From positions 58,832-122,831 of the forward strand of contig BRXU01000076.1 in assembly GCA_030267565.1 (NCBI GenBank): 64,000 nt of DNA, given 5' to 3'. Numbering within the stretch: the stretch's first letter is position 1; each line of letters starts with the position of its first letter. Below the pieces are notes generated by a model that was not told where the DNA came from, made no database searches, and saw only the letters and a program-made list of their open reading frames with translations. Source of the DNA: Pleodorina starrii (Eukaryota > Chlorophyta > Chlorophyceae > Chlamydomonadales > Volvocaceae). The position numbers and the translations under genes were made by a program. Positions 31,047 to 45,150 of this stretch are shown here, piece after piece.

Positions 31047-34000
31047 TATTATAATAACAATTATAATAATTATAATAACTAATTAATATAAAACCCTTTT
31101 GCCCTTATAAAACCCTAAAACCCTAAAACCCTAACCCCCCTAAAACCATAAAACCCTAACCCCCCAACCCCAACCCCAATCTAATACACGTATGTGTACC
31201 TACATACATACGCGTATGTACATGCACATGAACACACATGCACGTTCACATGTGCATGTACACATGTGCATGTACACACGCACACATACACACACACATG
31301 TACACACACACACGTACATAAACCCACACGGGTACTGACCCCCCATCAATAAATAGTAAATAATTCATAAATAATTAATAAATAATAAATATAAAATAAA
31401 CAAATAAAAAACAAGTAATAAACAAATAATGATAATAATAATAATTATTATTATAATAACAATTATAATAATTATAATAATGAATTAATATAAAACCCTT
31501 TTGCCCATATAAAATCCTAAAACCCTCTGCGAATTTTACTCGTACGGCAGTGGCATGCGTTCCACCCCTTTGCACCCCTGTGCCCTTTGCAGCTGAGGTG
31601 TGAAACCAGCCCAGCCCTCCTACACACGGTTATCGTCGGACCTAGGCCGGTAGACTTGGCACACAGCTGCCTTAATACAATACCTAGGGCTTGGTGTAAT
31701 CAGATGCTGCGAACTTTACTCGTACGGCAGTGGCACGCGTTTCACCCCTTTGCACCCCTGTGCCTTTGCAGCTGAGGTGTGAAACCAGCCCAGCCCTCCT
31801 ACACACGGTTATCGTCGGACCTAGGCCGGTAGACTTGGCACACAGCTTCCGTAATACAATACCTAGGGCTTGGTGTGATCAGACGCTGCGAACGTTACTC
31901 GTACGGCAGTGGCACGCGTTTCGCCCCTTTGCACCCCTGTGCCTTTGCAGCTGAGGTGTGAAACCAGCCCAGCCCTCCTACACACGGTTATCGTCGGACC
32001 TAGGCCGGTAGACTTGGCACACAGTTGCATTAATATTATACCTAGAGCATGGTGTGATCATATGCTGCGAACTTTATTCGTACGGCAGTGGCACGCGTTT
32101 CACCCCTTTGCACCCCTGTGCCTTTGCAGCTGAGGTGTGACACCAGCCCAGCCCTCCTACACGCGGTTATCGTCGGACCTAGGCCGGTAGACTTGGCACA
32201 CATGCGCCTTAATACAATACCTAGGGCTTGGTGTGATCAGATGCTGCGAACGTTACTCGTACGGCAGTGGCACGCGTTTCGCCCCTTTGCACCCCTGTGC
32301 CTTTGCAGCTGAGGTGTGAAACCAGCCCAGCCCTCCTACACACGGTTATCGTCGGACCTAGGCCGGTAGACTTGGCACACAGCTGCATTAATATTAAACC
32401 TAGGGCTTGGTGTGATCAGATGCTGCGAACTTTACTCGTACGGCAGTGGCACGCGTTTCGCCCCTTTGCACCCCTGTGCCTTTGCAGCTGAGGTGTGAAA
32501 CCAGCCCAGCCCTCCTACACACGGTTATCGTCGGACCTAGGCCGGTAGACTTGGCACACAGCTGCATTTATACAATACCTAGGGCTTGGTGTGATCAGAT
32601 GCTGCAAACTTTACTCGTACGGCAGTGGCACGCGTTTCGCCCCTTTGCACCCCTGTGCCTTTGCAGCTGAGGTGTGAAACCAGCCCAGCCCTCCTACACA
32701 CGGTTATCGTCGGACCTAGGCCGGTAGACTTGGCACACAGCTGCATTAATATTATACCTAGGGCTTGGTGTGATCAGATGCTGCGAACGTTACTCGTACG
32801 GCAGTGGCACGCGTTTCGCCCCTTTGCACCCCTGTGCCTTTGCAGCTGAGGTGTGAAACCAGCCCAGCCCTCCTACACACGGTTATCGTCGGACCTAGGC
32901 CGGTAGACTTGGCACACATGCGCCTTAATACAATACCTAGGGCTTGGTGTGATCAGATGCTGCGAACGTTACTCGTACGGCAGTGGCACGCGTTTCGCCC
33001 CTTTGCACCCCTGTGCCTTTGCAGCTGAGGTGTGAAACCAGCCCAGCCCTCCTACACACGGTTATCGTCGGACCTAGGCCGGTAGACTTGGCACACAGCT
33101 GCATTAATATTATACCTAGGGCTTGGTGTGATCAGATGCTGCGAACTTTACTCGTACGGCAGTGGCACGCGTTTCGCCCCTTTGCACCCCTGTGCCTTTG
33201 CAGCTGAGGTGTGAAACCAGCCCAGCCCTCCTACACACGGTTATCGTCGGACCTAGGCCGGTAGACTTGGCACACAGCTGCATTAATATTAAACCTAGGG
33301 CTTGGTGTGATCATATGCTGCGAACGTTACTCGTACGGCAGTGGCACGCGTTTCGCCCCTTTGCACCCCTGTGCCTTTGCAGCTGAGGTGTGAAACCAGC
33401 CCAGCCCTCCAACACACGGTTATCGTCGGACCTAGGCCGGTAGACTTGGCACACAGCTGCATTAATATTATACCTAGGGCTTGGTGTGATCAGATGCTGC
33501 GAACGTTACTCGTACGGCAGTGGCACGCGTTTCACCCCTTTGCACCCCTGTGCCTTTGCAGCTGAGGTGTGAAACCAGCCCAGCCCTCCTACACACGGTT
33601 ATCGTCGGACCTAGGCCGGTAGACTTGGCACACATGCGCCTTAATACAATACCTAGGGCTTGGTGTGATCAGATGCTGCGAACGTTACTCGTACGGCAGT
33701 GGCACGCGTTTCGCCCCTTTGCACCCCTGTGCCTTTGCAGCTGAGGTGTGAAACCAGCCCAGCCCTCCTACACACGGTTATCGTCGGACCTAGGCCGGTA
33801 GACTTGGCACACAGCTGCATTAATATTATACCTAGGGCTTGGTGTGATCAGATGCTGCGAACTTTACTCGTACGGCAGTGGCACGCGTTTCGCCCCTTTG
33901 CACCCCTGTGCCTTTGCAGCTGAGGTGTGAAACCAGCCCAGCCCTCCTACACACGGTTATCGTCGGACCTAGGCCGGTAGACTTGGCACACAGCTTCCTT

Positions 34001-36025
34001 AATACAATGCCTAGGGCTTGGTGTGATCAGATGCTGCGAAGTGTACTCGTACGGCAGTGGCACGCGTTTCGCCCCTTTGCACCCCTGTGCCTTTGCAGCT
34101 GAGGTGTGAAACCAGCCCAGCCCTCCAACACACGGTTATCGTCGGACCTAGGCCGGTAGACTTGGCACACATGCGCCTTAATACAATACTTAGGGCTTGG
34201 TGTGATCAGATGCTGCGAACGTTACTCGTACGGCAGTGGCACGCGTTTCGCCCCTTTGCACCCCTGTGCCTTTGCAGCTGAGGTGTGAAACCAGCCCAGC
34301 CCTCCTACACACGGTTATCGTCGGACCTAGGCCGGTAGACTTGGCACACAGCTGCATTAATATTATACATAGGGCATGGTGTGATCATATGCTGTGAACG
34401 TTACTCGTACGGCAGTGGCACGCGTTTCGCCCCTTTGCACCCCTGTGCCTTTGCAGCTGAGGTGTGAAACCAGCCCAGCCCTCCTACACACGGTTATCGT
34501 CGGACCTAGGCCGGTAGACTTGGCACACAGCTGCATTAATACAATACCTAGGGCTTGGTGTGATCAGATGCTGCGAACTTTACTCGTACGGCAGTGGCAC
34601 GCGTTTCGCCCCTTTGCACCCCTGTGCCTTTGCAGCTGAGGTGTGAAACCAGCCCAGCCCTCCTACACACGGTTATCGTCGGACCTAGGCCGGTAGACTT
34701 GGCACACAGCTGCATTAATATAATACATAGGGCATGGTGTGATCATATGCTGCGAACTTTATTCGTACGGCAGTTGCACGCGTTTCGCCCCTTTGCACCC
34801 CTGTGCCTTTGCAGCTGAGGTGTGAAACCAGCCCAGCCCTCCTACACACGTTTATCGTCGGACCTAGGCCGGTAGACTTGGCACACAGCTTCCGTAATAC
34901 AATGCCTAGGGCTTGGTGTGATCAGATGCTGCGAAGTGCACTCGTATGGCAGTGGCACGCGTTTCGCCCCTTTGCACCCCTGTGCATTTGCAGCTGAGGT
35001 GTGAAACCAGCCCAGCCCTCCTACACACGGTTATCGTCGGACCTAGGCCGGTAGACTTGGCACACAGCTGCATTAATACAATACCTAGGGCTTGGTGTGA
35101 TCAGATGCTGCGAACTTTATTCGTACGGCAGTGGCACGCGTTTCGCCCCTTTGCACCCCTGTGCCTTTGCAGCTGAGGTGTGAAACCAGCCCAGCCCTCC
35201 TACACACGGTTATCGTCGGACCTAGGCCGGTAGACTTGGCACACAGCTTCCGTAATACAATGCCTAGGGCTTGGTGTGATCAGATGCTGCGAAGTGCACT
35301 CGTATGGCAGTGGCACGCGTTTCGCCCCTTTGCACCCCTGTGCATTTGCAGCTGAGGTGTGAAACCAGCCCAGCCCTCCTACACACGGTTATCGTCGGAC
35401 CTAGGCCGGTAGACTTGGCACACAGCTGCATTAATACAATACCTAGGGCTTGGTGTGATCAGATGCTGCGAACTTTACTCGTACGGCAGTGGCACGCGTT
35501 TCGCCCCTTTGCACCCCTGTGCCTTTGCAGCTGAGGTGTGAAACCAGCCCAGCCCTCCTACACACGGTTATCGTCGGACCTAGGCCGGTAGATTTGGCAC
35601 ACAGCTGCCTTAATACAATACCTAGAGCATGGTGTGATCATATGCTGCGAACTTTACTCGTACGGCAGTGGCACGTGTTTCGCCCCTTTGCACCCCTGTG
35701 CCTTTGCAGCTGAGGTGTGAAACCAGCCCAGCCCTCCTACACACGGTTATCGTCGGACCTAGGCCGGTAGACTTGGCACACAGCTGCCTTAATACAATAC
35801 TTAGGGCTTGGTGTGATCAGATGCTGCGAACTTTACTCGTACGGCAGTGGCACGCGTTTCGCCCCTTTGCACCCCTGTGCCTTTGCAGCTGAGGTGTGAA
35901 ACCAGCCCAGCCCTCCTACACACGGTTATCGTCGGACCTAGGCCGGTAGACTTGGCACACATGCGCCTTAATACAAAACCTAGGGCTTGGTGTGATCATA
36001 TGCTGCGAACTTTACTCGTACGGCA

Positions 36026-39000
36026 GTGGCACGCGTTTCGCCCCTTTGCACCCCTGTGCCTTTGCAGCTGAGGTGTGAAACCAGCCCAGCCCTCCTACAC
36101 ACGGTTATCGTCGGACCTAGGCCGGTAGACTTGGCACACAGCTGCATTAATACAATACCTAGGGCTTGGTGTGATCAGATGCTGCTAACGTTACTCGTAC
36201 GGCAGTGGCACGCGTTTCGCCCCTTTGCACCCCTGTGCATTTGCAGCTGAGGTGTGAAACCAGCCCAGCCCTCCTACACACGGTTATCGTCGGACCTAGG
36301 CCGGTAGACTTGGCACACAGCTGCCTTAATACAATACCTAGGGCTTGGTGTGATCATATGCTGCGAACTTTACTCGTACGGCAGTGGCACGTGTTTCGCC
36401 CCTTTGCACCCCTGTGCCTTTGCAGCTGAGGTGTGAAACCAGCCCAGCCCTCCTACACACGGTTATCGTCGGACCTAGGCCGGTAGACTTGGCACACAGC
36501 TGCCTTAATACAATACTTAGGGCTTGGTGTGATCAGATGCTGCGAACTTTACTCGTACGGCAGTGGCACGCGTTTCGCCCCTTTGCACCCCTGTGCCTTT
36601 GCAGCTGAGGTGTGAAACCAGCCCAGCCCTCCTACACACGGTTATCGTCGGACCTAGGCCGGTAGACTTGGCACACATGCGCCTTAATACAAAACCTAGA
36701 GCATGGTGTGATCATATGCTGCGAACTTTACTCGTACGGCAGTGGCACGCGTTTCGCCCCTTTGCACCCCTGTGCCTTTGCAGCTGAGGTGTGAAACCAG
36801 CCCAGCCCTCCTACACACGGTTATCGTCGGACCTAGGCCGGTAGACTTGGCACACAGCTGCATTAATACAATACCTAGGGCTTGGTGTGATCAGATGCTG
36901 CGAACTTTACTCGTACGGCAGTGGCACGCGTTTCGCCCCTTTGCACCCCTGTGCCTTTGCAGCTGAGGTGTGAAACCAGCCCAGCCCTCCAACACACGGT
37001 TATCGTCGGACCTAGGCCGGTAGACTTGGCACACAGCTGCATTAATACAATACCTAGGGCTTGGTGTGATCAGATGCTGCGAACTTTACTCGTACGGCAG
37101 TGGCACGTGTTTCGCCCCTTTGCACCCCTGTGCGTTTGCAGCTGAGGTGTGAAACCAGCCCAGCCCTCCTACACACGGTTATCGTCGGACCTAGGCCGGT
37201 AGACTTGGCACACAGCTGCATTAATATAATACATAGGGCATGGTGTGATCATATGCTGCGAACTTTATTCGTACGGCAGTTGCACGCGTTTCGCCCCTTT
37301 GCACCCCTGTGCCTTTGCAGCTGAGGTGTGAAACCAGCCCAGCCCTCCTACACACGTTTATCGTCGGACCTAGGCCGGTAGACTTGGCACACAGCTTCCG
37401 TAATACAATGCCTAGGGCTTGGTGTGATCAGATGCTGCGAAGTGCACTCGTATGGCAGTGGCACGCGTTTCGCCCCTTTGCACCCCTGTGCATTTGCAGC
37501 TGAGGTGTGAAACCAGCCCAGCCCTCCTACACACGGTTATCGTCGGACCTAGGCCGGTAGACTTGGCACACAGCTGCATTAATACAAAACCTAGGGCTTG
37601 GTGTGATCATATGCTGCGAACTTTACTCGTACGGCAGTGGCACGCGTTTCGCCCCTTTGCACCCCTGTGCCTTTGCAGCTGAGGTGTGAAACCAGCCCAG
37701 CCCTCCTACACACGGTTATCGTCGGACCTAGGCCGGTAGACTTGGCACACAGCTGCATTAATACAATACCTAGGGCTTGGTGTGATCAGATGCTGCTAAC
37801 GTTACTCGTACGGCAGTGGCACGCGTTTCGCCCCTTTGCACCCCTGTGCATTTGCAGCTGAGGTGTGAAACCAGCCCAGCCCTCCTACACACGGTTATCG
37901 TCGGACCTAGGCCGGTAGACTTGGCACACAGCTGCCTTAATACAATACCTAGGGCTTGGTGTGATCATATGCTGCGAACTTTACTCGTACGGCAGTGGCA
38001 CGTGTTTCGCCCCTTTGCACCCCTGTGCCTTTGCAGCTGAGGTGTGAAACCAGCCCAGCCCTCCTACACACGGTTATCGTCGGACCTAGGCCGGTAGACT
38101 TGGCACACAGCTGCCTTAATACAATACTTAGGGCTTGGTGTGATCAGATGCTGCGAACTTTACTCGTACGGCAGTGGCACGCGTTTCGCCCCTTTGCACC
38201 CCTGTGCCTTTGCAGCTGAGGTGTGAAACCAGCCCAGCCCTCCTACACACGGTTATCGTCGGACCTAGGCCGGTAGACTTGGCACACATGCGCCTTAATA
38301 CAAAACCTAGAGCATGGTGTGATCATATGCTGCGAACTTTACTCGTACGGCAGTGGCACGCGTTTCGCCCCTTTGCACCCCTGTGCCTTTGCAGCTGAGG
38401 TGTGAAACCAGCCCAGCCCTCCTACACACGGTTATCGTCGGACCTAGGCCGGTAGACTTGGCACACAGCTGCATTAATACAATACCTAGGGCTTGGTGTG
38501 ATCAGATGCTGCGAACTTTACTCGTACGGCAGTGGCACGCGTTTCGCCCCTTTGCACCCCTGTGCCTTTGCAGCTGAGGTGTGAAACCAGCCCAGCCCTC
38601 CAACACACGGTTATCGTCGGACCTAGGCCGGTAGACTTGGCACACAGCTGCATTAATACAATACCTAGGGCTTGGTGTGATCAGATGCTGCGAACTTTAC
38701 TCGTACGGCAGTGGCACGTGTTTCGCCCCTTTGCACCCCTGTGCGTTTGCAGCTGAGGTGTGAAACCAGCCCAGCCCTCCTACACACGGTTATCGTCGGA
38801 CCTAGGCCGGTAGACTTGGCACACAGCTGCATTAATATAATACATAGGGCATGGTGTGATCATATGCTGCGAACTTTATTCGTACGGCAGTTGCACGCGT
38901 TTCGCCCCTTTGCACCCCTGTGCCTTTGCAGCTGAGGTGTGAAACCAGCCCAGCCCTCCTACACACGTTTATCGTCGGACCTAGGCCGGTAGACTTGGCA

Positions 39001-39247
39001 CACAGCTTCCGTAATACAATGCCTAGGGCTTGGTGTGATCAGATGCTGCGAAGTGCACTCGTATGGCAGTGGCACGCGTTTCGCCCCTTTGCACCCCTGT
39101 GCATTTGCAGCTGAGGTGTGAAACCAGCCCAGCCCTCCTACACACGGTTATCGTCGGACCTAGGCCGGTAGACTTGGCACACAGCTGCATTAATACAATA
39201 CCTAGGGCTTGGTGTGATCAGATGCTGCTAACGTTACTCGTACGGCA
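36026..39247 (+). repeat. Higher-order repeat: two 1611-bp (9-unit) blocks in array 2, first pair
   Basis: The same ordered series of unit variants recurs with a shift of 1611 bp (9 x 179): units with a GCTGCTAACG junction, CACGTGTTTCG, ATACTTAGGG, CATGCGCC, CTCCAACACACGG, GTGCGTTTGCAGC, CAGTTGCACGCG and CTCGTATGGCAG. Blocks start at 36026 and 37637. Confidence 0.85.
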
Positions 39248-40321
39248 GTGGCACGCGTTTCGCCCCTTTGCACCCCTGTGCCTTTGCAGCTGAGGTGTGA
39301 AACCAGCCCAGCCCTCCTACACACGGTTATCGTCGGACCTAGGCCGGTAGACTTGGCACACAGCTGCCTTAATACAATACCTAGGGCTTGGTGTGATCAT
39401 ATGCTGCGAACTTTACTCGTACGGCAGTGGCACGCGTTTCGCCCCTTTGCACCCCTGTGCATTTGCAGCTGAGGTGTGAAACCAGCCCAGCCCTCCTACA
39501 CACGGTTATCGTCGGACCTAGGCCGGTAGACTTGGCACACAGCTGCATTAATACAATACCTAGGGCTTGGTGTGATCAGATGCTGCGAACGTTACTCGTA
39601 CGGCAGTGGCACGCGTTTCGCCCCTTTGCACCCCTGTGCCTTTGCAGCTGAGGTGTGAAACCAGCCCAGCCCTCCTACACACGGTTATCGTCGGACCTAG
39701 GCCGGTAGACTTGGCACACAGCTGCATTAATACAATACCTAGGGCTTGGTGTGATCAGATGCTGCGAACTTTACTCGTACGGCAGTGGCACGCGTTTCGC
39801 CCCTTTGCACCCCTGTGCCTTTGCAGCTGAGGTGTGAAACCAGCCCAGCCCTCCTACACACGGTTATCGTCGGACCTAGGCCGGTAGATTTGGCACACAG
39901 CTGCCTTAATACAATACCTAGAGCATGGTGTGATCATATGCTGCGAACTTTACTCGTACGGCAGTGGCACGTGTTTCGCCCCTTTGCACCCCTGTGCCTT
40001 TGCAGCTGAGGTGTGAAACCAGCCCAGCCCTCCTACACACGGTTATCGTCGGACCTAGGCCGGTAGACTTGGCACACAGCTGCCTTAATACAATACTTAG
40101 GGCTTGGTGTGATCAGATGCTGCGAACTTTACTCGTACGGCAGTGGCACGCGTTTCGCCCCTTTGCACCCCTGTGCCTTTGCAGCTGAGGTGTGAAACCA
40201 GCCCAGCCCTCCTACACACGGTTATCGTCGGACCTAGGCCGGTAGACTTGGCACACAGCTTCCGTAATACAATGCCTAGGGCTTGGTGTGATCAGATGCT
40301 GCGAAGTGTACTCGTACGGCA

Positions 40322-42107
40322 GTGGCACGCGTTTCGCCCCTTTGCACCCCTGTGCCTTTGCAGCTGAGGTGTGAAACCAGCCCAGCCCTCCTACACACGG
40401 TTATCGTCGGACCTAGGCCGGTAGACTTGGCACACAGCTTCCGTAATACAATGCCAGGGCTTGGTGTGATCAGATGCTGCGAAGTGTACTCGTACGGCAG
40501 TGGCACGCGTTTCGCCCCTTTGCACCCCTGTGCCTTTGCAGCTGAGGTGTGAAACCAGCCCAGCCCTCCTACACACGGTTATCGTCGGACCTAGGCCGGT
40601 AGACTTGGCACACATGCGCCTTAATACAATACCTAGGGCATGGTTGATCATATGCTGCGAACTTTACTCGTACGGCAGTGGCACGCGTTTCGCCCCTTTG
40701 CACCCCTGTGCCTTTGCAGCTGAGGTGTGAAACCAGCCCAGCCCTCCTACACACGGTTATCGTCGGACCTAGGCCGGTAGACTTGGCACACAGCTGCATT
40801 AATACAATACCTAGGGCTTGGTGTGATCAGATGCTGCGAACGTTACTCGTACGGCAGTGGCACGCGTTTCGCCCCTTTGCACCCCTGTGCCTTTGCAGCT
40901 GAGGTGTGAAACCAGCCCAGCCCTCCTACACACGGTTATCGTCGGACCTAGGCCGGTAGACTTGGCACACAGCTGCATTAATACAATACCTAGGGCTTGG
41001 TGTGATCAGATGCTGCGAACTTTACTCGTACGGCAGTGGCACGCGTTTCGCCCCTTTGCACCCCTGTGCCTTTGCAGCTGAGGTGTGAAACCAGCCCAGC
41101 CCTCCTACACACGGTTATCGTCGGACCTAGGCCGGTAGACTTGGCACACAGCTGCATTAATACAATACCTAGGGCTTGGTGTGATCAGATGCTGCGAACT
41201 TTACTCGTACGGCAGTGGCACGCGTTTCGCCCCTTTGCACCCCTGTGCATTTGCAGCTGAGGTGTGAAACCAGCCCAGCCCTCCTACACACGGTTATCGT
41301 CGGACCTAGGCCGGTAGACTTGGCACACAGCTTCCGTAATACAATGCCAGGGCTTGGTGTGATCAGATGCTGCGAAGTGTACTCGTACGGCAGTGGCACG
41401 CGTTTCGCCCCTTTGCACCCCTGTGCCTTTGCAGCTGAGGTGTGAAACCAGCCCAGCCCTCCTACACACGGTTATCGTCGGACCTAGGCCGGTAGACTTG
41501 GCACACATGCGCCTTAATACAATACCTAGGGCATGGTTGATCATATGCTGCGAACTTTACTCGTACGGCAGTGGCACGCGTTTCGCCCCTTTGCACCCCT
41601 GTGCCTTTGCAGCTGAGGTGTGAAACCAGCCCAGCCCTCCTACACACGGTTATCGTCGGACCTAGGCCGGTAGACTTGGCACACAGCTGCATTAATACAA
41701 TACCTAGGGCTTGGTGTGATCAGATGCTGCGAACGTTACTCGTACGGCAGTGGCACGCGTTTCGCCCCTTTGCACCCCTGTGCCTTTGCAGCTGAGGTGT
41801 GAAACCAGCCCAGCCCTCCTACACACGGTTATCGTCGGACCTAGGCCGGTAGACTTGGCACACAGCTGCATTAATACAATACCTAGGGCTTGGTGTGATC
41901 AGATGCTGCGAACTTTACTCGTACGGCAGTGGCACGCGTTTCGCCCCTTTGCACCCCTGTGCCTTTGCAGCTGAGGTGTGAAACCAGCCCAGCCCTCCTA
42001 CACACGGTTATCGTCGGACCTAGGCCGGTAGACTTGGCACACAGCTGCATTAATACAATACCTAGGGCTTGGTGTGATCAGATGCTGCTAACGTTACTCG
42101 TACGGCA
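40322..42107 (+). repeat. Two tandem 893-bp (5-unit) blocks marked by shared single-base deletions
   Basis: Blocks at 40322 and 41215 each contain one unit with AATGCCAGGGC (one base missing from CCTAGGGC) and the next with GCATGGTTGATCA (one base missing from GGTGTGATCA). The blocks are therefore 5 x 179 minus 2. Shared deletions in the same order show a block duplication. Confidence 0.85.
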
Positions 42108-45100
42108 GTGGCACGCGTTTCGCCCCTTTGCACCCCTGTGCATTTGCAGCTGAGGTGTGAAACCAGCCCAGCCCTCCTACACACGGTTATCGTCGGACCT
42201 AGGCCGGTAGACTTGGCACACAGCTGCCTTAATACAATACCTAGGGCTTGGTGTGATCATATGCTGCGAACTTTACTCGTACGGCAGTGGCACGTGTTTC
42301 GCCCCTTTGCACCCCTGTGCCTTTGCAGCTGAGGTGTGAAACCAGCCCAGCCCTCCTACACACGGTTATCGTCGGACCTAGGCCGGTAGACTTGGCACAC
42401 AGCTGCCTTAATACAATACTTAGGGCTTGGTGTGATCAGATGCTGCGAACTTTACTCGTACGGCAGTGGCACGCGTTTCGCCCCTTTGCACCCCTGTGCC
42501 TTTGCAGCTGAGGTGTGAAACCAGCCCAGCCCTCCTACACACGGTTATCGTCGGACCTAGGCCGGTAGACTTGGCACACATGCGCCTTAATACAAAACCT
42601 AGAGCATGGTGTGATCATATGCTGCGAACTTTACTCGTACGGCAGTGGCACGCGTTTCGCCCCTTTGCACCCCTGTGCCTTTGCAGCTGAGGTGTGAAAC
42701 CAGCCCAGCCCTCCTACACACGGTTATCGTCGGACCTAGGCCGGTAGACTTGGCACACAGCTGCATTAATACAATACCTAGGGCTTGGTGTGATCAGATG
42801 CTGCGAACTTTACTCGTACGGCAGTGGCACGCGTTTCGCCCCTTTGCACCCCTGTGCCTTTGCAGCTGAGGTGTGAAACCAGCCCAGCCCTCCAACACAC
42901 GGTTATCGTCGGACCTAGGCCGGTAGACTTGGCACACAGCTGCATTAATACAATACCTAGGGCTTGGTGTGATCAGATGCTGCGAACTTTACTCGTACGG
43001 CAGTGGCACGTGTTTCGCCCCTTTGCACCCCTGTGCGTTTGCAGCTGAGGTGTGAAACCAGCCCAGCCCTCCTACACACGGTTATCGTCGGACCTAGGCC
43101 GGTAGACTTGGCACACAGCTGCATTAATATAATACATAGGGCATGGTGTGATCATATGCTGCGAACTTTATTCGTACGGCAGTTGCACGCGTTTCGCCCC
43201 TTTGCACCCCTGTGCCTTTGCAGCTGAGGTGTGAAACCAGCCCAGCCCTCCTACACACGTTTATCGTCGGACCTAGGCCGGTAGACTTGGCACACAGCTT
43301 CCGTAATACAATGCCTAGGGCTTGGTGTGATCAGATGCTGCGAAGTGCACTCGTATGGCAGTGGCACGCGTTTCGCCCCTTTGCACCCCTGTGCATTTGC
43401 AGCTGAGGTGTGAAACCAGCCCAGCCCTCCTACACACGGTTATCGTCGGACCTAGGCCGGTAGACTTGGCACACAGCTGCATTAATACAAAACCTAGGGC
43501 TTGGTGTGATCATATGCTGCGAACTTTACTCGTACGGCAGTGGCACGCGTTTCGCCCCTTTGCACCCCTGTGCCTTTGCAGCTGAGGTGTGAAACCAGCC
43601 CAGCCCTCCTACACACGGTTATCGTCGGACCTAGGCCGGTAGACTTGGCACACAGCTGCATTAATACAATACCTAGGGCTTGGTGTGATCAGATGCTGCT
43701 AACGTTACTCGTACGGCAGTGGCACGCGTTTCGCCCCTTTGCACCCCTGTGCATTTGCAGCTGAGGTGTGAAACCAGCCCAGCCCTCCTACACACGGTTA
43801 TCGTCGGACCTAGGCCGGTAGACTTGGCACACAGCTGCCTTAATACAATACCTAGGGCTTGGTGTGATCATATGCTGCGAACTTTACTCGTACGGCAGTG
43901 GCACGTGTTTCGCCCCTTTGCACCCCTGTGCCTTTGCAGCTGAGGTGTGAAACCAGCCCAGCCCTCCTACACACGGTTATCGTCGGACCTAGGCCGGTAG
44001 ACTTGGCACACAGCTGCCTTAATACAATACTTAGGGCTTGGTGTGATCAGATGCTGCGAACTTTACTCGTACGGCAGTGGCACGCGTTTCGCCCCTTTGC
44101 ACCCCTGTGCCTTTGCAGCTGAGGTGTGAAACCAGCCCAGCCCTCCTACACACGGTTATCGTCGGACCTAGGCCGGTAGACTTGGCACACATGCGCCTTA
44201 ATACAAAACCTAGAGCATGGTGTGATCATATGCTGCGAACTTTACTCGTACGGCAGTGGCACGCGTTTCGCCCCTTTGCACCCCTGTGCCTTTGCAGCTG
44301 AGGTGTGAAACCAGCCCAGCCCTCCTACACACGGTTATCGTCGGACCTAGGCCGGTAGACTTGGCACACAGCTGCATTAATACAATACCTAGGGCTTGGT
44401 GTGATCAGATGCTGCGAACTTTACTCGTACGGCAGTGGCACGCGTTTCGCCCCTTTGCACCCCTGTGCCTTTGCAGCTGAGGTGTGAAACCAGCCCAGCC
44501 CTCCAACACACGGTTATCGTCGGACCTAGGCCGGTAGACTTGGCACACAGCTGCATTAATACAATACCTAGGGCTTGGTGTGATCAGATGCTGCGAACTT
44601 TACTCGTACGGCAGTGGCACGTGTTTCGCCCCTTTGCACCCCTGTGCGTTTGCAGCTGAGGTGTGAAACCAGCCCAGCCCTCCTACACACGGTTATCGTC
44701 GGACCTAGGCCGGTAGACTTGGCACACAGCTGCATTAATATAATACATAGGGCATGGTGTGATCATATGCTGCGAACTTTACTCGTACGGCAGTTGCACG
44801 CGTTTCGCCCCTTTGCACCCCTGTGCCTTTGCAGCTGAGGTGTGAAACCAGCCCAGCCCTCCTACACACGTTTATCGTCGGACCTAGGCCGGTAGACTTG
44901 GCACACAGCTTCCGTAATACAATGCCTAGGGCTTGGTGTGATCAGATGCTGCGAAGTGCACTCGTATGGCAGTGGCACGCGTTTCGCCCCTTTGCACCCC
45001 TGTGCATTTGCAGCTGAGGTGTGAAACCAGCCCAGCCCTCCTACACACGGTTATCGTCGGACCTAGGCCGGTAGACTTGGCACACAGCTGCATTAATACA

Positions 45101-45150
45101 ATACCTAGGGCTTGGTGTGATCAGATGCTGCGAACGTTACTCGTACGGCA
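41929..45150 (+). repeat. Higher-order repeat: two 1611-bp (9-unit) blocks in array 2, second pair
   Basis: The same variant order as the pair at 36026-39247, with blocks starting at 41929 and 43540. The two pairs are separated by the 893-bp blocks and a few other units. Confidence 0.85.

Larger units (their letters stand above)
25640..31526 (+). repeat. Compound telomere-motif / CA-rich / AATAA-rich satellite, about 11 units
   Basis: Each unit of roughly 370-480 bp has the same order of modules. First come two to six CCCTAAAA copies, then CCCCAACCCCAACCCCAATC and CACGTATGTGTACC. Next is a 16-bp palindrome TACATACGCGTATGTA (sometimes ACGTG in the centre), then alternating CACATG/GTACAC sequence. 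GGGTACTGACCCCC follows, then an AATAAATAGTAAATAATTAA-like AT block, (AATAAT)n and ATATAAAACCCTTTTGCCC, after which the next telomere-like tract begins. Units start near 26190, 26560, 26938, 27960, 28364, 29418, 29838, 30219, 30692 and 31108. Three SINE insertions lengthen some intervals. No gene is supported within it. Confidence 0.9.

Noticed and set aside
26196..31575. Minus-strand Cys/Val/Tyr-rich frames in the compound satellite
   Set aside because: They are translations of CACATG/GTACAC and AATAA simple sequence and recur only because the satellite recurs.
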